Assembly (NCBI GenBank): GCA_947630795.1
Contig: CANRJC010000001.1
Coordinates: forward strand, 93,353-157,352
Length of the DNA stretch: 64,000 nt
Source of the DNA: an uncultured Phascolarctobacterium sp.
Lineage (GTDB): Bacteria; Bacillota; Negativicutes; Acidaminococcales; Acidaminococcaceae
Direction: 5' to 3'
The notes beneath the pieces are model-generated. The model made no database searches. It worked only from the letters and a program-made list of their open reading frames with translations, and had not been told where the DNA came from. The translations under genes were made by a program, and so were the position numbers. Positions 54,073 to 64,000 of the stretch are shown here, piece by piece (positions within the stretch are counted from its first letter, which is position 1; each line of letters opens with the position of its first letter).

Positions 54073-54573
54073 GTGGCAAATTTTGAAAAGCAAGACAATG
54101 AACTGCAAGAAAAAGTGGTCTTCATAAACCGCGTTGCCAAGGTCGTTAAAGGCGGCCGCCGGTTCTCCTTCGCCGCACTGGTCTGCGTAGGTGACGAAAA
54201 CGGCCATGTGGGCATGGGCCTGGGCAAGGCAGCCGAGGTACCGGAGGCTATCCGCAAAGGCGTGGAAGATGCCAAGAAGAGCATGATCAGCGTACCGCGG
54301 GTGGGCACCACCATCCCCCACGAGATCATCGGTGTTTACGGTGCCGGCAGAGTGCTGTTGAAACCGGCTGCCGAAGGTACCGGAGTTATCGCCGGCGGTC
54401 CGGTCCGTGCCGTTTTGGAATTGGCCGGCATCAGAGACATTTTGACTAAATCTCAGGGGTCCAGCAATCCCAACAATGTGGTGAGGGCTACCATGGAAGG
54501 CTTGAAGACTTTGAAGAACGCCAGGACCGTCGCCGCATTGCGGGGCAAGACCGTCGAAGAACTGCTGAGCTGA
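54073..54573 (+). CDS. rpsE: 30S ribosomal protein S5
   Basis: A 166-residue protein with [19 protein letters not shown] and [13 protein letters not shown]. Start GTG 54073 after GAAGGAGGG. Confidence 0.97.
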   Translation: MANFEKQDNELQEKVVFINRVAKVVKGGRRFSFAALVCVGDENGHVGMGLGKAAEVPEAIRKGVEDAKKSMISVPRVGTTIPHEIIGVYGAGRVLLKPAAEGTGVIAGGPVRAVLELAGIRDILTKSQGSSNPNNVVRATMEGLKTLKNARTVAALRGKTVEELLS

Positions 54574-54586
54574 GGAGGAAGATGTT

Positions 54587-54772
54587 ATGGCAAAGATCAA
54601 GATAACCCTTAAGCGCAGCTTGATAGGATATTCTCAGGACCAACGGCGCACCGTTCGGGCTTTGGGACTGCATAAAATAAATTCTTGTGTGGAACAGGAA
54701 GATAATCCCACTATTCGCGGCATGGTCCACAAAGTGGAGCATCTGGTGAAAGTGGAGCCTGTTACAGAGTAA
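54587..54772 (+). CDS. rpmD: 50S ribosomal protein L30
   Basis: A 61-residue protein: [20 protein letters not shown] and [25 protein letters not shown] precedes ATG 54587. Confidence 0.96.
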   Translation: MAKIKITLKRSLIGYSQDQRRTVRALGLHKINSCVEQEDNPTIRGMVHKVEHLVKVEPVTE

Positions 54773-54789
54773 GAGAGGGAGGCTATAAG

Positions 54790-55230
54790 ATGGATTTATC
54801 TCAGTTATCTCCCGCACCGGGATCCCATAAAAGACGGGTTCGGGTCGGCAGAGGTCTGGGCAGCGGCCTGGGCAAGACTGCCGGCAAGGGGCAAAAAGGT
54901 CAGAAGTCCCGCTCCGGCGGCGTTAAGCGGCCCGGTTTCGAAGGCGGCCAGCGTCCTCTCTACCTGCGTTTGCCCAAGAGAGGTTTCTACAATAAGTTCG
55001 CCAAGCACTATGTGGCCCTCAATGTGGAAGTTTTGAACCGCTTTGAGGACGGCGACACAGTAGATGCCGTAGCTCTGATCGAAGAGGGGATCATAAAGGA
55101 TGTTAAAGACGGCATCCGCATCTTGGGCAACGGCGACCTGAGCAAGAAACTTACCGTCAGGGCCAACGGCTTCAGCAAAACTGCCGAAGAGAAGATCATC
55201 GCCGCCGGCGGTAAGGTCGAGGTGATTTAA
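54790..55230 (+). CDS. rplO: 50S ribosomal protein L15
   Basis: A 146-residue protein with the basic glycine-rich N-terminus ([19 protein letters not shown]). It ends one base before secY. Confidence 0.97.
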   Translation: MDLSQLSPAPGSHKRRVRVGRGLGSGLGKTAGKGQKGQKSRSGGVKRPGFEGGQRPLYLRLPKRGFYNKFAKHYVALNVEVLNRFEDGDTVDAVALIEEGIIKDVKDGIRILGNGDLSKKLTVRANGFSKTAEEKIIAAGGKVEVI

Positions 55231-55231
55231 A

Positions 55232-56488
55232 GTGTTGGCAGCCCTTGCTAATATCTTCAAGATAACAGAACTTCGGCGCAAGGTGATCTTCACTTTGGCC
55301 ATGTTCATCGTCTTCAGGGCTGGCACACACATTCCCGTTCCAGGCGTCAACGCCTCCGTGATCGAGCAGCTTTTCCGCAGCGGCAATCTGCTGGGGCTGC
55401 TGGATATGTTCAGTGGCGGTGCTTTGAGCAAATTCTCGGTTTTTGCCATGAGCATCACCCCCTATATCAACGCTTCCATTATCCTGCAACTGCTGAAGGT
55501 GGTGGTACCCACTCTGGAGCAGTGGTCCAAAGAGGGAGAGGAAGGCTATAAGAAGACCAACAAGCTCACCCGCTACATGAGCGTGGGGCTGGCCTTCATC
55601 CAGGCCTGCGGCATGGCCTACGGTCTCAGAGTTGCTATCGATAACCCGGGGATCTTTTCCATCCTTTTGATAGCGCTGTCTCTGACCACCGGGACCATCC
55701 TGCTGATGTGGATAGGAGAGCAGATAACCGCCAGAGGTGTGGGCAACGGCATCTCTCTCATCATCTTCGCCGGTATAGTTTCCCGCTTGCCCGACGGACT
55801 CAGGATAATCTACCAATACCTGCAGGCCGGTACCGTTAATCTGTTGAACGTGATCATGTTCGCGGCGATAGCTCTGGCCGTGGTGGTCTTCGTGGTCATC
55901 ATCACTCAGGGCGTGCGCAAGATACCCGTTCAATATGCCAAGCGGATAGTAGGCTCCAGAAGTTACGGCGGACACAGCAGCTACCTGCCGTTAAAGGTGA
56001 ATCAGGCGGGAGTCATCCCCATCATCTTCGCCTCTTCGGTGCTGATGTTTCCCGCAACGGTAGCCCAGTTCGTGGATGTGCCTTGGGTCAAAGCCATGGG
56101 GCAGTACCTGAGCTGGGGCTCCTGGCTCCACACCGTGCTCTACGTGCTGATGATCATCTTCTTCACTTACTTCTATACGGCGGTGAGCATGAACATCCCC
56201 GACCTGGCGGACAGTTTGAAGAAGAACGGCGGCTTCATCCCCGGGCTCAGGCCCGGCAACCCCACTGCCGAATATATCGACGGGGTGATGAGCCGGATAA
56301 CTTTGGCCGGCGCAGTATTCTTGGCGCTCATCGCTCTTACCCCTCACGCCATCGGTTGGGCCACGGGGATCGAGGGCATCTACTTCGGCGGCACAGCGTT
56401 GCTGATCGTGGTGGGTGTGGCGCTGGATACCATGAAGCAGGTCGAGTCCATGGTGATCATGCGGCATTATCACGGCTTTATGAAATAG
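55232..56488 (+). CDS. secY: Protein translocase subunit SecY
   Basis: A 418-residue inner-membrane channel with ten helices. GTHIPVPGV near residue 31 is the family start and the cytoplasmic loops contain [18 protein letters not shown]. Start GTG 55232, one base after rplO, fits translational coupling (AAGGTCGAGGTG upstream). Confidence 0.97.
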   Translation: MLAALANIFKITELRRKVIFTLAMFIVFRAGTHIPVPGVNASVIEQLFRSGNLLGLLDMFSGGALSKFSVFAMSITPYINASIILQLLKVVVPTLEQWSKEGEEGYKKTNKLTRYMSVGLAFIQACGMAYGLRVAIDNPGIFSILLIALSLTTGTILLMWIGEQITARGVGNGISLIIFAGIVSRLPDGLRIIYQYLQAGTVNLLNVIMFAAIALAVVVFVVIITQGVRKIPVQYAKRIVGSRSYGGHSSYLPLKVNQAGVIPIIFASSVLMFPATVAQFVDVPWVKAMGQYLSWGSWLHTVLYVLMIIFFTYFYTAVSMNIPDLADSLKKNGGFIPGLRPGNPTAEYIDGVMSRITLAGAVFLALIALTPHAIGWATGIEGIYFGGTALLIVVGVALDTMKQVESMVIMRHYHGFMK

Positions 56489-56498
56489 GAGGAAGGCT

Positions 56499-57143
56499 AT
56501 GCATATTATCTTGATGGGCCCTCCGGGGGCCGGCAAAGGCACTCAGGCCGAGAAGTTAGTAGAAGAGTTCAAGGTACGGCACATTTCCACGGGCGATATG
56601 TTCAGAGCCGCCGTTAAGGCCGGCACCGAGCTGGGCAAAGAAGCCAAAAAATATATGGACGCCGGCGGGCTGGTGCCCGACGTGGTGACCATAGGCATCG
56701 TGAGAGAGAGCCTGTCGAAGCCGGAATGCAAAGAAGGCTTCATGCTGGACGGCTTTCCCCGCACCTTGGAGCAGGCCGAGGCTTTGGACGGCATCCTGAA
56801 GGAATTGGGCATCGAGCTGGACGGTGTGGTGAACATCTCCGTACCCGATGCAGAACTGGTCGGCCGAGTGACCGGGCGGCGCATCTGCAGGTCCTGCGGT
56901 GCCACCTTCCACGTAAGCTTCAATCCTTCCCGGGTAGAGGGTGTTTGCGACAAATGCGGCGGCAGCCTTTACCAGCGGGACGACGACAGCGAAGCTACGG
57001 TGAAGAACCGGCTGGCTGCATATCACGCCCAGACGGAACCGCTCATCGCCTATTACAAACAGCAGGGCGTATACAAGGGCATTGACGGCCTCCAAGCTAT
57101 CGACAAGGTATATGCCGATGTTAAGGCCAGCTTGGGGAAGTAA
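56499..57143 (+). CDS. adk: Adenylate kinase
   Basis: A 214-residue long-lid kinase. P-loop [11 protein letters not shown] lies at residues 7-17, [10 protein letters not shown] near 84, and the LID carries a four-Cys zinc site: CRSCGATFH and CDKCGG. AGGAGGAAGG precedes ATG 56499. The usual map gene between adk and infA is missing. Confidence 0.97.
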   Translation: MHIILMGPPGAGKGTQAEKLVEEFKVRHISTGDMFRAAVKAGTELGKEAKKYMDAGGLVPDVVTIGIVRESLSKPECKEGFMLDGFPRTLEQAEALDGILKELGIELDGVVNISVPDAELVGRVTGRRICRSCGATFHVSFNPSRVEGVCDKCGGSLYQRDDDSEATVKNRLAAYHAQTEPLIAYYKQQGVYKGIDGLQAIDKVYADVKASLGK

Positions 57144-57155
57144 GGAGGTAGGGCC

Positions 57156-57374
57156 GTGTCCAGACAGGATGTAATCGAAGTTGAAGGCACTATCCTTGAG
57201 GCGTTGCCGAACGCTATGTTCAAGGTGCAGCTGGTGAACGGCCATCACGTGCTGGCTCACATCTCCGGCAAGATCCGCATGAACTTTATCAAGATACTGC
57301 CTGGGGACAAGGTTACTGTGGAACTTACCCCCTACGACCTTAATCGTGGCAGGATCACCTATCGTTACAAATAA
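57156..57374 (+). CDS. infA: Translation initiation factor IF-1
   Basis: A 72-residue OB-fold factor ([35 protein letters not shown]). Start GTG 57156 with AAGGAGGTA upstream, 12 bases after adk. Confidence 0.97.
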   Translation: MSRQDVIEVEGTILEALPNAMFKVQLVNGHHVLAHISGKIRMNFIKILPGDKVTVELTPYDLNRGRITYRYK

Positions 57375-57512
<138 letters not shown>

Positions 57513-57526
57513 GGAGGTGTACCTTA

Positions 57527-57895
57527 ATGGCACGTATTTCCGGTGTTGATTTGCCTAGAGATAAACGTATAGAATATGCTCTGCCCTATATCTACGGGAT
57601 CGGGCTGACACTGTCCAGAGAGATCCTGGCTAAGACCGGTATCAACCCCGATACCAGAGTACGGGACCTCAGCGAGGAGGAGATCGCCAAACTGCGTGAG
57701 ACCTTGGATCACGGGTACAAGGTGGAAGGCGACCTCCGTCGTGAGGAATCCCTCAACATCAAGCGCCTGATCGAGATCGGCAGCTACAGGGGACGCAGGC
57801 ACAGAGCCGGGTTGCCCGTGCGGGGCCAAAACACCAAGAACAACGCCCGCACCCGCAAAGGACCCAAGCGTACCATCGCCGGTAAGAAGAAGTAG
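57527..57895 (+). CDS. rpsM: 30S ribosomal protein S13
   Basis: A 122-residue protein starting [18 protein letters not shown], with a basic C-terminal tail [20 protein letters not shown] precedes ATG 57527. Confidence 0.97.
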   Translation: MARISGVDLPRDKRIEYALPYIYGIGLTLSREILAKTGINPDTRVRDLSEEEIAKLRETLDHGYKVEGDLRREESLNIKRLIEIGSYRGRRHRAGLPVRGQNTKNNARTRKGPKRTIAGKKK

Positions 57896-57917
57896 GCCGT
57901 GAAGGAGGGATAAGACA

Positions 57918-58307
57918 GTGGCTGGTAAAAAAGTAGTTCGCAAAAGAAAAGTCAGCAAAAATGTCATCAACGGTGTAGCTCATATTCGCTCCACCTTCAA
58001 CAATACCATCGTCACCATCTCCGATACCGATGGCAACGTACTGAGCTGGGCATCCGCCGGCGGTCTGGGCTTTAGGGGCAGCCGTAAGAGCACTCCCTTC
58101 GCCGCTCAGATGGCTGCGGAGCAGGCTACCAAAGCGGCAATGGACCACGGCCTCAAATACGTAGAAGTTTATGTAAAAGGCCCCGGTGCCGGACGGGAAG
58201 CTGCTATCCGTGCCCTGCAGGCCGCAGGCTTGGAAGTAAATTCCATCAAGGACGTTACTCCCATTCCTCATAACGGCTGCCGTCCGCCAAAGCGGAGAAG
58301 AGTATAA
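57918..58307 (+). CDS. rpsK: 30S ribosomal protein S11
   Basis: A 129-residue protein with [19 protein letters not shown] and the ending [13 protein letters not shown]. Start GTG 57918 after GAAGGAGGG. Confidence 0.97.
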   Translation: MAGKKVVRKRKVSKNVINGVAHIRSTFNNTIVTISDTDGNVLSWASAGGLGFRGSRKSTPFAAQMAAEQATKAAMDHGLKYVEVYVKGPGAGREAAIRALQAAGLEVNSIKDVTPIPHNGCRPPKRRRV

Positions 58308-58324
58308 TCGGAGGTGAATGACAG

Positions 58325-58918
58325 ATGGCAATCGATAGAACTCCCGTTCTGAAAAGATGCAGAGCTTTGGGCCTGCCCCCTGCTTTCGTGGGTGTCAGCA
58401 AAGAATCCAAACGTCAGGTAAGACGGCAAAACCGCAAAAAGAGCGAATACGGCATCCAGCTGACGGAAAAGCAAAAGGCCAAGTTCATCTACGGCGTGCT
58501 GGAAAAACAATTCCGGGGCTATTATGAGCGGGCCAAAAAGATGGAAGGCATCACCGGCGAGAACCTGCTGATCCTTTTGGAGAGAAGGATCGACAACGTG
58601 GTGTTCCGTCTGGGCTTGGCCAACACCCGCCGGCAGGCACGGCAGCTGGTGTGCCACGGGCACATCGCCGTCAACGGCAAGCGCTTGGACATCCCCTCCG
58701 CCCTCATCAAGGCCGGAGATGTGATCACCGTTATGGCCAACAGCCGCGCCAAAGAATATTTCAAGGGCATGGAAGAGAATCTGGCCGGGAAGGTAGTTCC
58801 CGCTTGGTTGATATTGGACGCCCCCGCCCTGGGCGGCAAGGTAGACCGTTATCCCACTCGTGAGGAGATCGATGTTCCTATCGAAGAGCACTTCATCGTC
58901 GAGCTGTACTCTAAGTAA
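58325..58918 (+). CDS. rpsD: 30S ribosomal protein S4
   Basis: A 197-residue protein with the S4 RNA-binding domain RLDNVVFRL-like ([19 protein letters not shown]). The N-terminus [17 protein letters not shown] lacks the zinc-binding Cys cluster of many Firmicute S4 proteins. GGAGGTG precedes ATG 58325. Confidence 0.96.
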   Translation: MAIDRTPVLKRCRALGLPPAFVGVSKESKRQVRRQNRKKSEYGIQLTEKQKAKFIYGVLEKQFRGYYERAKKMEGITGENLLILLERRIDNVVFRLGLANTRRQARQLVCHGHIAVNGKRLDIPSALIKAGDVITVMANSRAKEYFKGMEENLAGKVVPAWLILDAPALGGKVDRYPTREEIDVPIEEHFIVELYSK

Positions 58919-58984
58919 TGGCATCTCGTGTTTCTGGACAACAGAGCGCAGAGTGGTAGTACGTGAAAGGAGGAGGCTTTTCCC

Positions 58985-59947
58985 ATGATTGGAATTGAAG
59001 ACCCTAAATTGGTTACGTCTGAGATAGATGGCCGTCACGGCACCTTCGTCTGGGAACCTTTGGAGAGAGGCTACGGTATCACCCTGGGTAACAGCTTGCG
59101 CCGGGTCTTGCTTTCTTCCTTGCCCGGTGTAGCGGTATACTACGTGCACATCGACGGTGTTCTCCACGAATTTTCCACCATCCCCGGCGTGCGGGAAGAT
59201 GTGGCGGATATCATCTTGAATATCAAGGCTCTGTGCATGAAGATGCACGGCAGCGATGAGGAGAAGACCCTCTACTTGGAGAAGAGCGGTGAAGGCGAAG
59301 TTACTGCCGCCGACATCCAGACCGATGCGGACGTAGAGATCCTCAACCAAGATCTGCACATCGCCACCTTGGACACGGACGGATATCTGAAAATGGAGAT
59401 CCACGTGAAGAGGGGCAGAGGCTACGTGCCGGCAGACAAAAATAAACAGGAAGGACAACCCATAGGCGTCATCCCCGTTGATTCCATCTTTTCCCCCATC
59501 ACCAGAGTGCAGTTCGCCGTGAGCGACACCCGGGTGGGCAACATCACCAACTTCGATAAGCTCACTCTCAATGTGTGGACCGACGGCAGCATCACTCCCG
59601 ATGCGGCGGTGAACATGGCGGCTCAGATCTTGGCCGACTATCTCAACTTGCTGAAGATAGGCGAGAGCAACAGCCAGACCATCATCGCTACCGGCGGCAA
59701 GGAAGAGACGGAAGGCAAACAGAAGGCCGGCGACGGACCTGACATCATGCCCATCGACGAATTGGATCTGTCGGTGCGCAGCAACAACTGCCTGCGCCGT
59801 CACGGCATCCTGGTCGTGGGGCAGCTGATACAGATGAGCGAAGAGGACTTGATGAAGGTGCGGAACCTGGGCAAAAAGTCCTTGGACGAGATCAAGAAGA
59901 AATTGGCTGACTTTGGCTACGATCTGGCCAAGGCCGGCGAGGAATAA
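58985..59947 (+). CDS. rpoA: RNA polymerase alpha subunit
   Basis: A 320-residue subunit. The N-terminal dimer domain has [27 protein letters not shown], and the C-terminal domain [16 protein letters not shown] contacts UP elements and activators. AAAGGAGGAGG precedes ATG 58985. Confidence 0.97.
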   Translation: MIGIEDPKLVTSEIDGRHGTFVWEPLERGYGITLGNSLRRVLLSSLPGVAVYYVHIDGVLHEFSTIPGVREDVADIILNIKALCMKMHGSDEEKTLYLEKSGEGEVTAADIQTDADVEILNQDLHIATLDTDGYLKMEIHVKRGRGYVPADKNKQEGQPIGVIPVDSIFSPITRVQFAVSDTRVGNITNFDKLTLNVWTDGSITPDAAVNMAAQILADYLNLLKIGESNSQTIIATGGKEETEGKQKAGDGPDIMPIDELDLSVRSNNCLRRHGILVVGQLIQMSEEDLMKVRNLGKKSLDEIKKKLADFGYDLAKAGEE

Positions 59948-59964
59948 CGAGGAGGAAAAGCAAC

Positions 59965-60303
59965 ATGGCATACAGAAAACTGGGCCGTAATTCCGGTAAC
60001 CGTAAGGCACTGTTTCGCAGCATTCTCACTTCCTTCTTCAAATACGGCAGAATAGAGACCACCATCAGCAAGGCTAAGGAGGTGGCCACTTTGTCGGCCC
60101 GCCTGATGACTTTGGCCAAGAGGGGCGATCTTCACGCCCGCCGTCAGGTGGCTGCCGTGCTGTTGGACGAGGCTGTGACCAAGAAGCTGTTCGACGAGAT
60201 CGCTCCCAAGTACAAAGACAGACCGGGCGGCTTCACCAGGATCTACCGGCTGGCTCCCCGCAGAGGCGATGCCGCAGAGATGGCCATCATCGAGCTGGTG
60301 TGA
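59965..60303 (+). CDS. rplQ: 50S ribosomal protein L17
   Basis: A 112-residue protein with [20 protein letters not shown] and [24 protein letters not shown]. Last gene of the alpha block, followed by a terminator. Confidence 0.97.
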   Translation: MAYRKLGRNSGNRKALFRSILTSFFKYGRIETTISKAKEVATLSARLMTLAKRGDLHARRQVAAVLLDEAVTKKLFDEIAPKYKDRPGGFTRIYRLAPRRGDAAEMAIIELV

Positions 60304-60322
60304 GTTCAATAAAAGTCGTAAA

Positions 60323-60352
60323 AGCAGGAAGGCAGCTTCCTGCTTTTTCTTT
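60323..60352 (+). terminator. Terminator of the ribosomal block
   Basis: AGCAGGAAG (60323-60331), loop GCAG, CTTCCTGCT (60336-60344), TTTTCTTTG. Confidence 0.92.
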
Positions 60353-60402
60353 GTTTCGATTTGGTTTATAATTAAAAAGAGACAGAGACGGGAGGAAGCG
60401 GC

Positions 60403-61608
60403 ATGCTGACGAAAAGTTTCATAGAATTTTTGTACGAAGCGGCCTACATTCAGCGCTGGAACGATCACATCCGCCCCGGCGGCTTCACCGAATTGGACAA
60501 GCAGGCCCACAAGATGATGATCTTGTATGTGCTGGCCCGCCACGAAGAAGACGACCACGGGGCCGTATTGGACTGGCAGGTGCTGATAGAAGGGGGCATC
60601 TTCGAATTTTTGCACCGCAACGTGCTCACCGACATCAAACCGCCGGTGTTCCACGAATTGATGCGCAAGCAGGGGCCGGCCCTGAACAAGTGGGTGGGAC
60701 AAGAGCTGCACCGCCGAGTGCCCGACTTGGACGCAGGTGTGCTGGAGAAATTGGCCCGCTACTTCGCCGACGAGGGGGAGCATAAAAAAGAAAAGCAATT
60801 GCTGCGGGCGGCCCACTATTTGGCCAGCCAGTGGGAGTTCGAGATCATCTATCATTTCAACCAAGGCATTTACGGCATAGAAGAGACCAAGCAGGCCATC
60901 GAGAGCGAACTGGAAGAGCACTTCGACTTGGCGGGAGTGCAAAAATTGGCCCTGCAGGGGAAAACGAAAAAATTCATCGACTTGGTGGGGCAGCTGCGCT
61001 TTCAAAAGCGCTGGGCCCAAAGCCCGCGGGTGCCGGAGACCAGTGTGATGGGGCACATGCTGATAGTGGCGGTGATGGCTTATTTATGCGCGCTGGAAGT
61101 GGGGGCGTGCAAGGAGCGTTTGGTGAACGACTTTTTGTGCGGCCTCTTCCACGACCTGCCGGAGGTGCTGACCAGAGACATCATCTCGCCGGTGAAGCGG
61201 AGCGTGGAGGGGTTGGACGACCTGATCAAAGAGATAGAAAAGAGGATGGTGGAGGAAAAATTGCTGCCTCTCTTGCCTCCCGCTTGGCATCAGGACATCA
61301 ACTATTACACCCGCAACGAATTCAAAGACAAGGTGCTGATAGACGGCAAGGAAAAGCTGGTGGATACGGAGGCCATCAACGCCTTCTACAATGTGGACGG
61401 CAAAGGCTACAGGCCGGTGGACGGCAGCATCATCAAAGGCTGCGACAACTTGGCGGCCTTCGTGGAAGTGTGGCTGAGCCGGGCCTGCGGCATCACCTCC
61501 AAGCATTTGCTGCAGGGAGAGGAGAGCCTGCGGCGGCAGTACAAGGGGAAGAAGATCGGGGGCATCGACTTCGGGGCGCTGTACGAGCAGTTCCCGCCGC
61601 AAAAATAA
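60403..61608 (+). CDS. HD-domain phosphohydrolase (YfbR-like)
   Basis: A 401-residue protein. The HD signature is FHDLPEVLTRDIISPVKR near residue 248, with an upstream His in VMGHMLIVA near 215, as in YfbR-type nucleotidases. The N-terminal 180 residues are helical and of unknown role, and TEAINAFYN-like segments lie late. A 5'-nucleotidase or nucleotide-signal hydrolase role is possible. A -10 TATAAT at 60367 with no clear -35 precedes it; GGGAGGAAG lies before ATG 60403. Confidence 0.75.
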   Translation: MLTKSFIEFLYEAAYIQRWNDHIRPGGFTELDKQAHKMMILYVLARHEEDDHGAVLDWQVLIEGGIFEFLHRNVLTDIKPPVFHELMRKQGPALNKWVGQELHRRVPDLDAGVLEKLARYFADEGEHKKEKQLLRAAHYLASQWEFEIIYHFNQGIYGIEETKQAIESELEEHFDLAGVQKLALQGKTKKFIDLVGQLRFQKRWAQSPRVPETSVMGHMLIVAVMAYLCALEVGACKERLVNDFLCGLFHDLPEVLTRDIISPVKRSVEGLDDLIKEIEKRMVEEKLLPLLPPAWHQDINYYTRNEFKDKVLIDGKEKLVDTEAINAFYNVDGKGYRPVDGSIIKGCDNLAAFVEVWLSRACGITSKHLLQGEESLRRQYKGKKIGGIDFGALYEQFPPQK

Positions 61609-61647
61609 AAAGTTGCGGAGATCAAGATCGAAAAACAGCAGAGAAGT

Positions 61648-61679
61648 AAAAAGGCGCGGCCTCGGGGCTGCGCCTTTTT
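61648..61679. terminator. Bidirectional terminator after the HD gene
   Basis: AAAAAGGCGC (61648-61657) pairs GCGCCTTTTT (61670-61679), so both strands have a stem with a T run. Confidence 0.88.
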
Positions 61680-61687
61680 GCATGAAG

Positions 61688-61714
61688 AAGACCCCAGCTT
61701 TCAGCGGGGGTCTT
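61688..61714. terminator. Second hairpin, possible minus-strand terminator
   Basis: AAGACCCC (61688-61695) pairs GGGGTCTT (61707-61714). Poor T runs on both sides. About 190 bases of sequence without recognised genes separate it from the transporter end at 61908. Confidence 0.4.
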
Positions 61715-61907
61715 AAAGTTTTGTTCTGTCCGTTCAAGTCTGCGTTTCAGCTGTCGCCCGGCTGTGTCGACCAAAGCCCATACACCCAGGCAGATAGGGG
61801 GAACAGTCAGCTCCGCTCTGCAGAGTTTCGTGTATTTCATAGGGCAAGACCGCAGCGAACGCTCTCTCATAATGTGAACATAAATAAAAACCGACACCTT
61901 GAACACC

Positions 61908-62771
61908 TTAAGGAACAAGCATCACGAGGGTCCCTGCCACAATGGCGGCAAGCCCGACGGCGGACTTTTCGGACAGTCGTTCATGAAACACCGCGTAGGA
62001 AAACGCGATGGTGACCAGGATGCTCAACTTGTCGATGGGAACGACGACGCTGGCAGGACCGTTCTGCAGGGCCTTATAGTAGCACAGCCATGATGCGCCG
62101 GTGGCAAGGCCGGAGAAGCAGATGAAGCAAAGTTCGTCTTTCGGGATCTCTTTGACGGCACTGCCTTTTCCCGACACAAAGACCATCGCCCACGCCATGA
62201 TCAGCACGACGCAGGTGCGGATGGCGGTGCCGAGAGCGGACTCCACGCCGGCAATGCCGATCTTGCCGAGGATGGAGGTGAGGCTTGCGAACACAGCAGA
62301 ACCGATCGCGTAAAAAAGCCAGCTTTTTCCCTTGGCACCGACCGGTCCCGCCTCTTTCTTCTCGATCATCAGAAAGGTACCGACGGCGATCAAAGCTACA
62401 CCGACGGCTTTGATGGGGCCGATGCTCTCGCCGAGAAAAATAAAGGCAAGGATCATCGTCAGGACCGTGGCGGATCTGTCGATGGGAACGACCTTGTTGA
62501 TGTCGCCGATCTGCAGCGCCTTAAAATAACACAGCCATGACGCGCCGGTGGCAAGGCCGGAGAGGGAAAGGAACAGAAGCGTTTCCCCTCCGATGCTGCC
62601 GATCTGCTCCTGTGACCCGACGAAAAACACCATCAGCCATGAAACGATGAGGACGACGACCGTGCGTACTGCGGTCGCCACAGTGGAGTCCGTTCTCCTG
62701 ATCCCGCATTTTGCGAGTATCGCGGTGATGCCGGCAAAAAAAGCCGAGCCGACGGCAAATAAGACCCACAT
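61908..62771 (-). CDS. EamA/DMT-family transporter
   Basis: A 287-residue membrane protein with ten hydrophobic helices formed by two EamA repeats: SGLATGASWLCYFKALQIGD in the first and SGLATGASWLCYYKALQNGP in the second, showing the internal duplication. The family exports amino acids, nucleosides or drugs; the substrate is unknown. Leucine codons here use CTC/CTG more than the host's favoured TTG, and the base pattern differs from the neighbours, hinting at transfer. Confidence 0.87.
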   Translation of the reverse strand: MWVLFAVGSAFFAGITAILAKCGIRRTDSTVATAVRTVVVLIVSWLMVFFVGSQEQIGSIGGETLLFLSLSGLATGASWLCYFKALQIGDINKVVPIDRSATVLTMILAFIFLGESIGPIKAVGVALIAVGTFLMIEKKEAGPVGAKGKSWLFYAIGSAVFASLTSILGKIGIAGVESALGTAIRTCVVLIMAWAMVFVSGKGSAVKEIPKDELCFICFSGLATGASWLCYYKALQNGPASVVVPIDKLSILVTIAFSYAVFHERLSEKSAVGLAAIVAGTLVMLVP

Positions 62772-62810
62772 AGACTTTTCCTCCCTAAGGCGGCAGCGGC
62801 GTTTTAACTG

Positions 62811-63344
62811 TTACAATGAGCTACCCAGCCGGTAGGCTTCTTCCATATGGCGGCTGCTTCTTGTCATAGACGGGGTGCCGCAGCCGGTCCCCAAAACGCT
62901 GCCGCAGTCGGTGAAGTTCATGTAGCGGCACAGTTTTTTATAATGTTCTGCGAGGTAGGGCATGACATCCGCATTGCGATCCCACGCAGCAGCGATCAGC
63001 GCCGTTTTCAGATGTTTTCCGGATAGCTTCATGGTATAACTGTAAAATCGATCAATGACCATTTTCAGCTGAGCCGACATGCCGAAGTAGTACACCGGCG
63101 TGACGAACACAGCCATATCCGCAGCGAGCAGGGCGTCCCTGATCTGCCGCATATCGTCTTTTTGCACGCAGGGACCGTCCATGCCGCAGTGATCGCAGCC
63201 GAGACAGGGGTGGATATCCATGTGGGCCGCATCCATTTCCACGATCGTATGCCCCGCTTCCCGGGCGCCTTTTGCGAACTGCTCAGCCAGCATATTCGAG
63301 GAGCCTTTTTTGTGGGGACTGCCTTTGATGATGACGATGTTCAT
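62811..63344 (-). CDS. NADPH-dependent FMN reductase / iron-sulfur flavoprotein-type protein
   Basis: A 177-residue flavodoxin-fold protein. IIKGSPHKKGSSNMLAEQF is the phosphate loop, and CLGCDHCGMDGPC near residues 45-57 resembles the Cys cluster of iron-sulfur flavoproteins. VTPVYYFGMSAQLK is the second flavin contact. ATG at plus 63344 has AGGAGGTG six bases upstream; a longer frame to 63470 has none. It may be co-transcribed with the EamA transporter 39 bases downstream. Confidence 0.85.
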   Translation of the reverse strand: MNIVIIKGSPHKKGSSNMLAEQFAKGAREAGHTIVEMDAAHMDIHPCLGCDHCGMDGPCVQKDDMRQIRDALLAADMAVFVTPVYYFGMSAQLKMVIDRFYSYTMKLSGKHLKTALIAAAWDRNADVMPYLAEHYKKLCRYMNFTDCGSVLGTGCGTPSMTRSSRHMEEAYRLGSSL

Positions 63345-63597
63345 GAAACACCTCCTAAAAACAGCTCGATGGGCGCTTATCTGAACGCCTCGACAGTTAC
63401 GGTGATATTGCAGGGAACAGAAAACGGTCTGTTCCAGATCAAAGAGCACCCGATCTGAGAAGCAGAACACAGTCGCTAAAGCAGGCGAGCAAAATAAAGA
63501 AGAAACTCGGCTTCAAGTCGTAATGAGAATGAGGTCTGCTCGTATCGTACCGAGCCTCTCCCTAACTTTGCGAAAGTCTTCAGTTGCGGACCGAACG

Positions 63598-63746
63598 GAG
63601 CTGAGGCTACACCGTATTCTTTATAGATCTGCGAATGCGATCTGCCTGATCGATACAGAGATGCGATGGTTTTCTTGAGCTCATCCGTGCACTTGGAGGC
63701 ATCGGTTCTGCGGTCATTTGCGTTGCTCTTTTCTCGAGCTGTTCGT
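63598..63746 (-). pseudogene. Remnant of an IS3-type transposase OrfA
   Basis: Read on the minus strand the frame gives RRTDASKCTDELKKTIASLY followed by RSGRSHSQIYKEYGVAS, the helix-turn-helix pattern of IS3-family OrfA (T-D-E-F/L-K-K-T-I ... S-G-K/R ... I-x-x-E-Y-G-V). It decays after EYGVA and has no second open frame, so only a fragment is left. No terminal repeats were found. Confidence 0.5.
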
Positions 63747-63838
63747 TTACCATTTTACCACGCTCGGCCGCTTTTTGATATACATCCGAAAAATCGAGGG
63801 CAAAAAGCGAAAGTCTGCCGCAAAAAGTGAAAGGCGAG

Positions 63839-64000
63839 CGCAAAAAACGAGGGGCGCGAGAGCGCCTTTCAAAATTTTTGCGCAAAAACTTGCGGAAATT
63901 CACAAAAAATTTTCAGTTCCGACCGAAAAAGTCTTGTGGGGGGGGTTCAACTGTGCTACAATAAAAGCAATGATGCGAAAGGTGGGAAAGTTCGGGAGTA
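63839..64000 (+). repeat. Long direct repeat, copy 2 (porin-type promoter and leader start)
   Basis: It matches 11125-11285 over its whole length to the window end, including the hairpin, promoter and the first bases of the leader. Upstream DNA at 63785-63838 also has the AAAAAGCGAAAGTC repeat type. A second SLH porin is expected just beyond the window. Confidence 0.88.
63934..63962 (+). promoter_or_regulatory. G-tract promoter, fourth copy
   Basis: TTGTGG at 63934-63939 extended to eight G, a 17-base spacer, TACAAT at 63957-63962. Directed towards the window end. Confidence 0.8.

Noticed and set aside
58268..60010. 580-residue minus-strand open frame opposite rpsD and rpoA
   Set aside because: Shadow of highly biased ribosomal genes.

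Overview
The window looks like chromosome of an anaerobic diderm Firmicute of the class Negativicutes. The gene content is clostridial (MntA/HepT, Asp23/AmaP, NusB-XseAB-IspA-Dxs-TlyA-ArgR-RecN order, zinc-type S14). Yet it also encodes outer-membrane parts: a porin with an N-terminal S-layer-homology domain and a C-terminal Phe, and an AcrA/AcrB-type RND pump. A family such as Acidaminococcaceae or Selenomonadaceae is an inference; no rRNA gene is present to settle it.

Layout. 1-1180: tail of an unknown gene, trmN6, and a tRNA block (Tyr, fMet, Thr, Met). 1181-7573: a compact cluster that reads as a RiPP (ribosomally made, modified peptide) system. It has two short GTG-start precursors (1661-1780, 2942-3070), a PqqD-like recognition protein, an S26-like Ser/His peptidase, a radical SAM/SPASM maturase, a nucleotidyltransferase-like protein and an ABC exporter. 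7574-10071: xpt, an amidohydrolase and an unknown gene. 10115-10683: five tRNAs (Asp, Phe, Gly, Cys, Leu). 10684-12810: degenerate repeats, a long structured leader and the SLH porin. 12821-13620: HepT/MntA toxin-antitoxin pair on the minus strand. 14154-25510: one long co-directional run (asp23, amaP, DUF2273, nusB, tsaD-like, xseA, xseB, ispA, dxs, tlyA, nadK, argR, recN, nudF). 25577-28756: a small His/Pro-rich secreted protein and a minus-strand SsuABC-type importer. 29221-38158: a secreted protein of unknown role, an RND pump without TolC, split ChrA and a gamma-glutamyltransferase homologue. 38358-40784: GNAT, tRNA-Arg, thioesterase, F420-ligase-like protein and an unknown membrane-anchored protein. 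41193-60352: the str, S10, spc and alpha ribosomal blocks in one direction. 60403-64000: HD protein, EamA transporter, FMN reductase, an IS3 remnant, and a second copy of the porin promoter/leader cut by the window end.

The strongest candidate for an undescribed system is the RiPP cluster. Each precursor sits in a duplicated cassette made of a hairpin leader, the precursor, and a terminator or attenuator. The two leader hairpins differ by compensating base changes, which suggests a functional RNA. The first precursor and the PqqD gene share an unusual promoter with a run of seven G just after the -35 box. The same promoter drives the SLH porin at 11220 and is repeated at 63934, so peptide production and an outer-membrane porin may be co-regulated. 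All functional statements come from reading motifs; no database search was run.
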